Below are positions 1 to 5,541 of a stretch of 5,541 bases of DNA, piece by piece (positions within the stretch are counted from its first letter, which is position 1; every line of letters starts with the position of its first letter). A program made the translations under genes and the position numbers. The notes under the pieces are model-generated. The model was not told the origin of the DNA and did not search any database. It saw only the letters and a list, made by a program, of their open reading frames with translations. The DNA is from Candidatus Neomicrothrix sp. UBA825 (GTDB lineage: Bacteria; Actinomycetota; Acidimicrobiia; Acidimicrobiales; UBA8592): the NCBI GenBank assembly GCA_002295705.1, contig DBHP01000029.1, positions 2,798 through 8,338 of the forward strand, written 5' to 3'.

Positions 1-152
1 TTCATAATTCTCTTGGCTTTCCATGATGTTGATTCTGTCGTGAAACCCACTTGCCCCTCTCCTAAGTCAACAATCCAGACAGGACAATTCTTTCTTCTTC
101 CATCTTTCGTGAAAGTCGTTAAGGAAACGTATTTATTTTCACCAACACTCAT
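1..152 (-). CDS. PPOX-class split-barrel oxidoreductase, probably F420- or flavin-dependent (N-terminal fragment)
   Basis: Partial gene, cut by the left edge; only 50 codons plus two bases are present. The start is the ATG complementary to 150-152. The protein begins MSVGENKYVSLTTF, then has TKDGRR, PVWIVD and a segment ending SWKAKRIM. The order 'KYVSLTTF-x-KDG-x(5)-PVW ... SWK-x-KRI' is the N-terminal signature of pyridoxamine-5'-phosphate-oxidase-like split barrels, and it resembles the Rv2061-type 'probable F420-dependent' group. Such proteins bind FMN or F420 and reduce or oxidise small molecules in the cytosol. Upstream DNA gives only a G-rich, weak ribosome site. An in-frame TTG four codons upstream is a possible alternative start, and a TAA lies four codons above that. 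It lies 50 bases downstream of the thioesterase on the same strand, so it is probably the third gene of that operon. Cofactor choice cannot be decided from this fragment. Confidence 0.72.
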   Translation of the reverse strand, partial: MSVGENKYVSLTTFTKDGRRKNCPVWIVDLGEGQVGFTTESTSWKAKRIM

Positions 153-202
153 GAAGGCCCCCAAGACTTCTAAAGCTTAACCGGAGGACATGTGCGAATG
201 AC

Positions 203-1012
203 TTAAATCAGATTGATTTGTTGAACCTGTGCGAGGAAAGTGCACGAAAGAAGATCATGGCCTTCGTCTACTAGGTCAACTTTGATAGTTCCAGAGTCTG
301 GAGCACCAATCCACATGGCCTTTGTAACTAAAGGACCTGACCTTCCTCCTATCAGGTATCTCACATCCAAAGCAGTGATAACGCATGGAGTGCCGTAATG
401 AGTTTCTGCAAATATTTGGGCGCTTACCTCCCCAATAAGTGTCATGATCGCTCCCTGTACAAACCCGCCCGGTCTTCTAACTGATTCTTTTGGCATCATT
501 GTTACTTTTCCAGTCATCGCATCAGTAATGATAATCCCAGCTAAGTCTTCCACTGGCTGCTCTAATGGGGGCAGTTCCAAAGAACCCATACGTTCTCGAA
601 CTTTTGCTACATCGGGCTTAGCGTCCCCTTCCCGCAATGGAGTTCTCATGAACGTAATTTGTGCATGCCCGATTGAAATACCATTTTCATCAACATATTC
701 CAATTCTTCAATCATTAGACGTCTGCCATGCCTGAGGATTGTGCTGGTAGCTTCAATGTGTTGTGATACAGGAATCTGTGCACGACGAAAGGAGAAGTCA
801 GTCGTAAAAGTCCAGTCTTCAACAAATGATTCAAGACGCATTCCAACAACGGTGTCAGCTAAAAGCATCAATGGAGCAATTCGAATAATTCCATGCGACG
901 TCAGGTTTTCATTAACGTTTACATGACCTTTAGACGCATCAGCTAAATCTGGTCTTGCACCCATGCGTGCCATAACGCTGAGAAAATCTGATGGAAACTC
1001 AGGTTCTACCAT
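203..1012 (-). CDS. Tandem double-hotdog acyl-CoA thioesterase-like protein (PaaI/4HBT superfamily)
   Basis: A 269-residue soluble protein with no signal peptide or membrane segment. It reads as two hotdog folds in one chain. The first spans about residues 30-124 (APLMLLADTVVG at 46-57, with candidate catalytic Asp53, then the strand ending GHAQITFMRTP). The second spans about 157-265 (PGGFVQGAIMTLIGE at 181-195, with Gln186 and Glu195 where PaaI-type enzymes carry substrate and catalytic residues, then ITALDVRYLIGG). Single-hotdog PaaI proteins are about 130-150 residues, so this length fits an internal duplication. Family members hydrolyse acyl- or aryl-CoA thioesters, usually as CoA-recycling steps in catabolism; the actual substrate here is unknown. 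The start lies 11 bases after the P450 stop. No convincing Shine-Dalgarno sequence precedes it, which suggests translational coupling to the P450. A non-catalytic or dehydratase-like hotdog role is possible. Confidence 0.8.
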   Translation of the reverse strand: MVEPEFPSDFLSVMARMGARPDLADASKGHVNVNENLTSHGIIRIAPLMLLADTVVGMRLESFVEDWTFTTDFSFRRAQIPVSQHIEATSTILRHGRRLMIEELEYVDENGISIGHAQITFMRTPLREGDAKPDVAKVRERMGSLELPPLEQPVEDLAGIIITDAMTGKVTMMPKESVRRPGGFVQGAIMTLIGEVSAQIFAETHYGTPCVITALDVRYLIGGRSGPLVTKAMWIGAPDSGTIKVDLVDEGHDLLSCTFLAQVQQINLI

Positions 1013-1023
1013 GTGTCAACTAT

Positions 1024-2286
1024 TTAAATCAGGCTCACGTCCCTCTCATATGGAGGGGGATCAATGCGGTTTCCTGGTGACCAACTGACTGGGAGATGTT
1101 TAATTCCGCCAATAAAGTTTGAGCGAAGCCGTTCAGGCTCACCTTCCAGTTTCATATCGGGCATACGAAGCGCAATTTCTTGAAAAATTAGTCGTAGTTC
1201 TGCTTTAGCTAGATTCGCACCCAAACAGTAATGAGCTCCTCCGCCTCCGAATGCAATGTGATCATTTGGTGTACGAGTTATATCAAAAGTAAATGGGTCT
1301 TCAAAGACATCAGAGTCTCTATTAGCTGAGATGTACCACATAACGACTCGAGTATCCTTAGGAATTTCTTGACCAAGCAGTTCTGTGTCTGCTGTCGTTG
1401 TGCGGCGGAAATGAAGGACGGGACTTGCCCACCGAATAATTTCATCTACCGCTGTATCAATATATTTATCGGGATCTGATTTGAGAAGCGAGAACTGCTC
1501 TGGATGCGTGAGTAACGCATGCATACCATGTGCGGTAGCATTTCTTGTCGTTTCATTTCCAGCGACAGATAGTAGAAGCATAAAGACATCTATTTCTAAT
1601 TCTGTTAAACGATCCCCTTCTATTTCTGCGTTAACTAGCTTTGTCATAATGTCGTCTTGTGGATCAACTCCTCGGTCTGCAGCTAATTGATGGGCATACG
1701 CATATAACTCCATTGCTGCAACGCCAGGGTCTCCTTCATACTCGGGATCATCTATCCCTATAAGATCATTCGACCATTTAAAAAGCAGATGCCTGTCTTC
1801 TTGAGGTACCCCTATGATTTCTGCTATTGCTTGAAGTGGCAGTTCTGCTGCAATTTCCTCTACAAAGTCAGCAGAACCATTCTCAATGACATTATCAATT
1901 ATGAGAGTTGCGCGATGAGCAAGATACTGCTCGAGTAGGCGCATCATCCTTGGAGTGAATCCTTTACTGACCAGTCTTCGATAACGAGTGTGCTTTGGAG
2001 GGTCGGTATAAAGCATGTTTAAACCACGTTGATCTACAAATCCTCCATCATCAAGACGAATAGTGGGGTCGGGGATGCTGATACCGCCTACTTCACTTGA
2101 ATAAAGCTCATTATCTCGATTGACAGCTCTAACATCTTCATGTCGAACAACATTCCAGAAACCACCTCCATCGGGATGGTCGTGCCAAAAGAGTGGAGCT
2201 TCATTACGCAGTGTTATGAACATGTCGTGATGCTCCATCCGAACAAATCGATCAGCATCAAGTAGATCAATATCTTTGATGTTCAT
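1024..2286 (-). CDS. Cytochrome P450, CYP124/CYP125-like
   Basis: A 420-residue soluble class-I-type bacterial P450, full length for the family. Landmarks: helix C HTRYRRLVSKGF (99-110); helix I oxygen-activation motif AGNETTR (242-248); helix K ExxR pair Glu282/Arg285 in DEIIRW; and the heme loop FGGGGAHYCLGANLA (346-360) with Cys354 as the iron ligand. The heme loop is one residue longer than the textbook FGxGxHxC form. Together with the tail ERLRSNFIGGIKHLPVSW (385-402) it closely matches what I recall of mycobacterial CYP124 and CYP125, which hydroxylate terminal methyl groups of branched lipids and sterol side chains. Substrate assignment by this resemblance is only inference. The enzyme needs ferredoxin and a reductase, neither seen here. 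A good Shine-Dalgarno sequence fixes the ATG start. It is first in the leftward operon and divergent from the amidohydrolases. Confidence 0.95.
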   Translation of the reverse strand: MNIKDIDLLDADRFVRMEHHDMFITLRNEAPLFWHDHPDGGGFWNVVRHEDVRAVNRDNELYSSEVGGISIPDPTIRLDDGGFVDQRGLNMLYTDPPKHTRYRRLVSKGFTPRMMRLLEQYLAHRATLIIDNVIENGSADFVEEIAAELPLQAIAEIIGVPQEDRHLLFKWSNDLIGIDDPEYEGDPGVAAMELYAYAHQLAADRGVDPQDDIMTKLVNAEIEGDRLTELEIDVFMLLLSVAGNETTRNATAHGMHALLTHPEQFSLLKSDPDKYIDTAVDEIIRWASPVLHFRRTTTADTELLGQEIPKDTRVVMWYISANRDSDVFEDPFTFDITRTPNDHIAFGGGGAHYCLGANLAKAELRLIFQEIALRMPDMKLEGEPERLRSNFIGGIKHLPVSWSPGNRIDPPPYERDVSLI

Positions 2287-2290
2287 TTCG

Positions 2291-2297
2291 CTCCTCT
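2291..2297 (-). promoter_or_regulatory. Ribosome binding site of the P450 gene
   Basis: On the minus strand AGAGGAG ends four bases before the ATG complementary to 2284-2286. It is the strongest Shine-Dalgarno match in the window and supports the chosen P450 start. Confidence 0.75.
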
Positions 2298-2386
2298 ATT
2301 TACATATCGTACATCAAAACTTTTTTATGTTAGCTAGTTTGATGACTCATGGGAATTTCATTTTCTTTGAGGGGGCACTAAGATTC

Positions 2387-2392
2387 TAAAAT
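2387..2392 (+). promoter_or_regulatory. Possible -10 element for the amidohydrolase operon
   Basis: TAAAAT differs from the TATAAT consensus at one position. It would place transcription initiation near 2399, at the left edge of the inverted repeat at 2399-2419. No good -35 hexamer sits 16-18 bases upstream; the nearest, TTGAGG at 2367-2372, leaves only 14 bases. If this is a promoter it may need an activator. Tentative call in an AT-rich region where such hexamers arise by chance. Confidence 0.25.
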
Positions 2393-2398
2393 AACACT

Positions 2399-2419
2399 AA
2401 TTAATGAACCTCATTAATT
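2399..2419. promoter_or_regulatory. Perfect 9+9 bp inverted repeat, candidate operator
   Basis: The left arm AATTAATGA (2399-2407) and right arm TCATTAATT (2411-2419) are exact reverse complements around the three-base centre ACC. The repeat lies between a possible -10 element and the ribosome site of the first amidohydrolase gene, with 19 bases between it and the ATG at 2439. Size and symmetry suit a dimeric helix-turn-helix repressor of TetR, MarR or GntR type, which commonly control P450 and catabolic gene pairs. No regulator gene is present in the window. It could also form a short AU-rich hairpin in the mRNA, but its weak pairing and lack of a following U-run argue against a terminator. 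Confidence 0.55.
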
Positions 2420-2427
2420 TTTACTCC

Positions 2428-2433
2428 AAGGAA
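2428..2433 (+). promoter_or_regulatory. Ribosome binding site of the first amidohydrolase gene
   Basis: AAGGAA lies five bases before the ATG at 2439. A nearer ATG at 2434 is in another frame and overlaps this element, so the site supports 2439 as the start. Confidence 0.65.
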
Positions 2434-2438
2434 ATGAT

Positions 2439-3731
2439 ATGTCTAATGAGCTCAATCTTTCAAATGACCCTTACATAATTGTTTCATCTGATTCACATGC
2501 GGGCCTCCAATGCGAAGAATACCGACCGTACTTGGAATCCTCGGTGCATGAAGAATTTGATGAATATGTAGCGGAACGCCATGAAAACCGCCGGCTTACA
2601 GAAGAAATAAACGGTGAATATGTTGCAGAATGGGAAGGGAAAAATGCTGAGGGGCTTAAAGGAGCATATGACCCAGATATTCGCGATAAGGAGTTAGATG
2701 CGGATGGTATATCTGGAGAAATTATCTTTGCTGATGGTGACGCTGTTACGGGTATGGAATCTCCCCCATTTGGTGCAGGGCTTGCCGCTGGGCAAATAAC
2801 TGATCCACGACTTGCTTACGCGGGAGCAAGGGCACATAACAGATGGTTGGAAGAATTCTGTTCAACCAGTCCGGAGAGACGTGCCGGAGTCGCGCTAGTG
2901 CCTATAACACATGGTGTTGATGAAGCGGTTAAGGAAGTTGAGGCTCTCGCAGGAAAGCCAGGGATTAAGGGAGTAATGATCCCTACTCTTTGGCATGACG
3001 CCCCACCCTATGGAACTGATCATTATGATAGGTTTTGGGCAGCATGCGCCGAAGCAGGGCTGGTAATACACACCCACTCCGGAGAAGCAGATTTCCCAAG
3101 CTATGGGGAGAATATAGCCATGTACGTTTCAGAAGTTGCATTCTGGACTCATAGAGCATTGTGGCAATTACTATTTAGTGGGAAGTTTGATAAGTTCCCT
3201 GGGCTTAAATACTGCGTTGTTGAGTGTGGAAGTTGGTGGGTCGGGGATCTACTTTGGAAAGCAGATGTAAATTTTGGTGCGAGTTGGAAAATAAAGAAGA
3301 TGAGTAGCCGAATGAAAGGACTGCTAACGAAACTCCCTTCCGAATATTTTGGAGACAGCGTATTTATAGGTGCGTCCACAATGAGTAGATATGAAATTCG
3401 AGAGCGTCATCGTAATGGAATTGATGCACTAATGTGGGGAACTGATTATCCCCATCCTGAAGGGTCATGGCCAAATACTGTGCATCGTCTAGAGAACGAT
3501 TTTCAAGATGTTTCTATAGAGGACACTCGAAGACTTCTTGGGTTAAATGCCATTGAATGCTATGACTTAGACGTAGAGGGACTCACCACAGTAGCAAACA
3601 GAGTTGGCCCCACACCTGAAAAACTAAATCAAGATCCTTCACTGCGTACCAGTTCAACTGCAAAGCGTGACGCACGGTGGTGGTTTGATGAGTATGGAAT
3701 TGAATGGAGTGGGCCAGAGAATGGCCTTTAA
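2439..3731 (+). CDS. Amidohydrolase-2 family metalloenzyme (COG2159 type), copy A
   Basis: A 430-residue cytosolic TIM-barrel enzyme of the amidohydrolase-2 (ACMSD/LigW-like) group. Expected metal-site residues are visible: Asp18-Ser-His20 after the first strand (IIVSSDSHAG), His211 and His213 in IHTHSGE, and Asp336 in MWGTDYPHPEGSWP. Family blocks RAHNRWL (131-137), FPGLKYCVVECGSWW (253-267, with Glu262) and SEYFGDSVFIGAS are also present. Characterised relatives perform metal-dependent decarboxylation, hydrolysis or hydration of carboxylated aromatic or muconate-like compounds; the reaction here is not known. The D-x-H opening replaces the H-x-H of classical amidohydrolases and recalls the E-x-H/A form of gamma-resorcylate decarboxylase-type enzymes. 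The C-terminal tail is rich in Trp and acidic residues and differs from copy B. It is first in the rightward operon, 17 bases ahead of copy B. Confidence 0.92.
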   Translation: MSNELNLSNDPYIIVSSDSHAGLQCEEYRPYLESSVHEEFDEYVAERHENRRLTEEINGEYVAEWEGKNAEGLKGAYDPDIRDKELDADGISGEIIFADGDAVTGMESPPFGAGLAAGQITDPRLAYAGARAHNRWLEEFCSTSPERRAGVALVPITHGVDEAVKEVEALAGKPGIKGVMIPTLWHDAPPYGTDHYDRFWAACAEAGLVIHTHSGEADFPSYGENIAMYVSEVAFWTHRALWQLLFSGKFDKFPGLKYCVVECGSWWVGDLLWKADVNFGASWKIKKMSSRMKGLLTKLPSEYFGDSVFIGASTMSRYEIRERHRNGIDALMWGTDYPHPEGSWPNTVHRLENDFQDVSIEDTRRLLGLNAIECYDLDVEGLTTVANRVGPTPEKLNQDPSLRTSSTAKRDARWWFDEYGIEWSGPENGL

Positions 3732-3739
3732 AAAAAATT

Positions 3740-3744
3740 AAGGA
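3740..3744 (+). promoter_or_regulatory. Ribosome binding site deciding the copy B start
   Basis: AAGGA sits four bases before the ATG at 3749, directly after an A8 run (3730-3737) that overlaps the stop of copy A. It favours 3749 over an in-frame ATG at 3704 that lies inside the end of copy A. Protein alignment agrees: both copies then begin MS-x-EL and reach the D-S-H motif at residues 17-20. Confidence 0.6.
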
Positions 3745-3748
3745 AGAT

Positions 3749-5059
3749 ATGAGTATTGAACTCCCTGAAACAGATCACCATATTGTCATTTCGGCTGACA
3801 GTCATTGCGGTGCAGATCTTCGAGGCTACAAACCCTACCTAGAAAAGAAATATCATAACGATTTTGAAGAATGGGCAGCGGCAAGCGAGGAAGCAGCAAA
3901 ACAACAAGAAGCATTATTCGCTGGTCGAGGAAGATCTACACGAAACGTAGGCATTGATGGAGATCCAGAGTTAGATGCTAATAAAAACTATTCTTCTGAA
4001 CGAAGACTTAAGGATCAACAAGAGGATGGCGTTGTAGCTTTTGTTCTTTTCCCAAATACACAACCGCCATTTGCCCCACAAGCCGCTACTCAGTTTGAAG
4101 CACCTCCTTATAGCGATAATTTTGAGCATAGATGGGCGGGTCTACGCGCACATAATAGGTGGCTGAAAGATTTTGTTGATGAAGCCCCAATCCAACGAGC
4201 AGGTATCACTCAAATATTTCTTGGCGACGTTGAGGGGTCAGTAAAAGAAATAGAATGGGCAGCTGAAAATGGGCTACGAGGTGGAATTCTTGTTCCTGGA
4301 GCACCACCTGATTCCCCGTTTGAGCCATTGTATTCAGCATCATATGAGCCTATTTGGGCGGCAGCTGCAGCAAATAACATGACATTGAACCATCATGCCG
4401 GGGGAGCTACCCCAAATTTCGGTAATCATTTTCCTTCATCACTAGCTGTTTTTATGCTAGAGGTATCTTGGTGGTCACAGCGGGCGTTGTGGCACCTGAT
4501 ATTCTCAGGTGTGTTTGAACGGTATCCGGAATTGCGGTGGATTAACACTGAAACTGGTACTGCATGGGTTCCAGATACGTTAGAGAAATTAGATTCCTTT
4601 TACCATCGAATGAAATACTCAAAATATGGCTCAGAATCTATCTTTGGCGGAATGGCAGTCGAACATTTGAGCTTAAAGCCCAGTGAATATTGGTTGAGGC
4701 AGTGCCATGTTGGAGCAAGTTTCCTTCGTCCGACTGAGGCGCCGCTCTGTGCTGAAATAGGCATTGACAATATCTTATGGGGATCGGATTACCCGCATAT
4801 TGAGGGCTCTCATCCGCATACAAAGGAACATCTCCGCTTAACATTTTCAGATTTAAGTCTTGGGCACGTAACCAAACTTTTAACAACTAACTCTGCAAGA
4901 GTATACGGATTTGATCTTGAGGCCTTAAAGCCTATAGCTGAAAAATACTGCCCAACAAAAGATGAAATTTCAATTCCTATCTCCTATTCGGATATTCCTG
5001 AAGCTGCTAAAGGCTGTCCTGGTATGAATCCATTAAATCAAGTACAGGAAGTCGCATAG
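3749..5059 (+). CDS. Amidohydrolase-2 family metalloenzyme (COG2159 type), copy B
   Basis: A 436-residue TIM-barrel protein homologous to copy A along its whole length. Shared landmarks: Asp17-Ser-His19 (VISADSHCG), RAHNRWL (133-139), His215/His216 in LNHHAGG, RALWHLIFSG, RYPELRWINTETGTAW with Glu268, SEYWLRQCHVGASFLRP, and Asp347 in LWGSDYPHIEGSHP. Aligned on the following glycine, His216 matches His213 of copy A, whereas His211 of copy A corresponds to Asn214 here, so the two active sites differ. The region between about residues 45 and 125 also diverges strongly. The start was taken at 3749 rather than 3704 on ribosome-site and alignment grounds; the longer form would add 15 residues and overlap copy A by 28 bases. 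Copy B may act on a related substrate or form a mixed oligomer with copy A; neither is shown. The SDR gene begins on its last base. Confidence 0.92.
   Translation: MSIELPETDHHIVISADSHCGADLRGYKPYLEKKYHNDFEEWAAASEEAAKQQEALFAGRGRSTRNVGIDGDPELDANKNYSSERRLKDQQEDGVVAFVLFPNTQPPFAPQAATQFEAPPYSDNFEHRWAGLRAHNRWLKDFVDEAPIQRAGITQIFLGDVEGSVKEIEWAAENGLRGGILVPGAPPDSPFEPLYSASYEPIWAAAAANNMTLNHHAGGATPNFGNHFPSSLAVFMLEVSWWSQRALWHLIFSGVFERYPELRWINTETGTAWVPDTLEKLDSFYHRMKYSKYGSESIFGGMAVEHLSLKPSEYWLRQCHVGASFLRPTEAPLCAEIGIDNILWGSDYPHIEGSHPHTKEHLRLTFSDLSLGHVTKLLTTNSARVYGFDLEALKPIAEKYCPTKDEISIPISYSDIPEAAKGCPGMNPLNQVQEVA
5046..5050 (+). promoter_or_regulatory. Ribosome binding site of the SDR gene
   Basis: AGGAA, inside the last codons of copy B, lies eight bases before the GTG at 5059. 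It supports this non-ATG start; no ATG occurs in frame before the nucleotide-binding motif. Confidence 0.6.
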
Positions 5060-5541
5060 TGGCTGAGCCAATTGATATTGCAGGTTCTGTATCTGTCGTT
5101 ACTGGTGGAGCAAGTGGAATTGGGAAAGGCATTGTTAAAGCACTTTTAAATAGTGGCAGCACGGTCGTAATCGCAGACATTGAAGAGCAGCCAATTCAGG
5201 AAACTGTTGCAGAGTTTAAAGATTTTGGATCTGTTGAAGGTTACGTCACAGATGTTTCAAATGAGAGCTCTGTTGAAGATTTATCACAATATGTTTTTGG
5301 TAAATATGAGAAATGTAATCTTCTCTTCAATAATGCTGGAGTTGGTTCAGGCGGTGGTGGAAAAGCGTGGCAGAACGAACCTAACGATTGGAAATGGTGC
5401 TTTGGAGTTAATGTTTTTGGACCAGCAAATGGAGTTATCTCATTCGTTCCAAAAATGATTGAATCGGGAGAACCTGGCCATGTTATTAATACATCTTCAG
5501 GAGATGGTGGTTTTGCTCCAGTCCCGATGGCGTCTGTTTAT
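5059..5541 (+). CDS. Short-chain dehydrogenase/reductase (SDR), classical type, 3' end missing
   Basis: Open to the right edge; 161 residues are present of an expected 250-290. GTG start read as Met, followed by AEPIDIAGSVSVVTGG. Classical SDR motifs appear in order: cofactor loop TGGASGIG (15-22); acidic Asp40 at the end of the second strand (VVIADIE), which favours NAD(H) over NADP(H); DV at 65-66; NNAG (91-94); tetrad Asn118; Ser147 in INTSSGDGG; and Tyr161 as the last codon, presumably the Tyr of the YxxxK pair. The Ser-to-Tyr spacing is 14 rather than the commoner 13. The enzyme would interconvert an alcohol and a ketone or aldehyde in the cytosol; the substrate is unknown. The start overlaps the copy B stop by one base (TAGTG), indicating translational coupling in one operon. 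Confidence 0.9.
   Translation, partial: MAEPIDIAGSVSVVTGGASGIGKGIVKALLNSGSTVVIADIEEQPIQETVAEFKDFGSVEGYVTDVSNESSVEDLSQYVFGKYEKCNLLFNNAGVGSGGGGKAWQNEPNDWKWCFGVNVFGPANGVISFVPKMIESGEPGHVINTSSGDGGFAPVPMASVY

Noticed and set aside
153..202. Possible terminator between the thioesterase and the PPOX gene
   Set aside because: No stable stem followed by a U-run was found on the minus strand; only a six-base ACATGT palindrome is present, so read-through is more likely.
444..926. Plus-strand open frame of 160 codons opposite the thioesterase
   Set aside because: It is antisense to a well-supported hotdog gene, its product is low-complexity and Ser/Ile-rich with no recognisable motif, and it has no ribosome site.
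3149..3379. Minus-strand open frame of 76 codons inside amidohydrolase copy A
   Set aside because: It is antisense to conserved family blocks and shows no domain or ribosome site of its own; the same applies to minus-strand frames at 2895-3077 and 4638-4886 and the plus-strand frame at 1481-1690.
3730..3737. A8 run at the copy A/copy B junction as a programmed frameshift fusing the two amidohydrolases
   Set aside because: Copy A stops within the run at a natural family length and copy B has its own ribosome site and start; no downstream stimulatory structure was seen.
3704..3748. Fifteen-residue N-terminal extension of amidohydrolase copy B from an in-frame ATG at 3704
   Set aside because: It lies inside the end of copy A, lacks a convincing ribosome site, has no counterpart in copy A, and the ATG at 3749 has AAGGA just upstream.
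5180..5458. Plus-strand open frame of 92 codons within the SDR
   Set aside because: It is out of frame with the SDR, whose motifs TGGASGIG and NNAG run continuously through the same bases.

Overview
The window is a compact, gene-dense stretch of bacterial chromosome or metagenomic contig. It has two back-to-back gene sets that share one 152-base intergenic region (2287-2438). No mobile element, RNA gene, CRISPR array or long non-coding stretch was seen.

Leftward set (minus strand, in transcription order): a cytochrome P450 resembling the actinobacterial CYP124/CYP125 group (1024-2286), a tandem double-hotdog acyl-CoA thioesterase-like protein (203-1012), and the first 50 codons of a PPOX-type flavin/F420 split-barrel enzyme that runs off the left edge (1-152). 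Rightward set (plus strand): two consecutive, clearly homologous amidohydrolase-2 (COG2159-type) metalloenzymes (2439-3731 and 3749-5059), then a short-chain dehydrogenase/reductase (5059 to the right edge) whose GTG start overlaps the preceding stop by one base. Gaps within each set are between -1 and 50 bases, so both look like operons. The intergenic region holds a Shine-Dalgarno sequence for each divergent gene and a perfect 9+9 bp inverted repeat just upstream of the first amidohydrolase, a good operator candidate.

Organism (inference): the P450 type, the PPOX enzyme and the COG2159 amidohydrolases are a combination typical of Actinobacteria such as mycobacteria and Acidimicrobiia. The base composition is clearly AT-leaning, with many A/T third positions, so an uncultivated, lower-GC, possibly aquatic actinobacterial or Chloroflexi-like lineage is more likely than Mycobacterium itself. 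This cannot be settled without a database search.

Working model (inference): the genes together look like a catabolic cluster for a lipid-, terpenoid- or aromatic-like substrate. The P450 would hydroxylate, the SDR would oxidise the alcohol, the amidohydrolase pair would carry out a metal-dependent hydrolysis, hydration or decarboxylation, and the hotdog protein would release a CoA ester. The substrate cannot be read from the sequence. The least conventional features are the tandem amidohydrolase pair, with active-site divergence between the copies, and the palindrome in the divergent promoter region.
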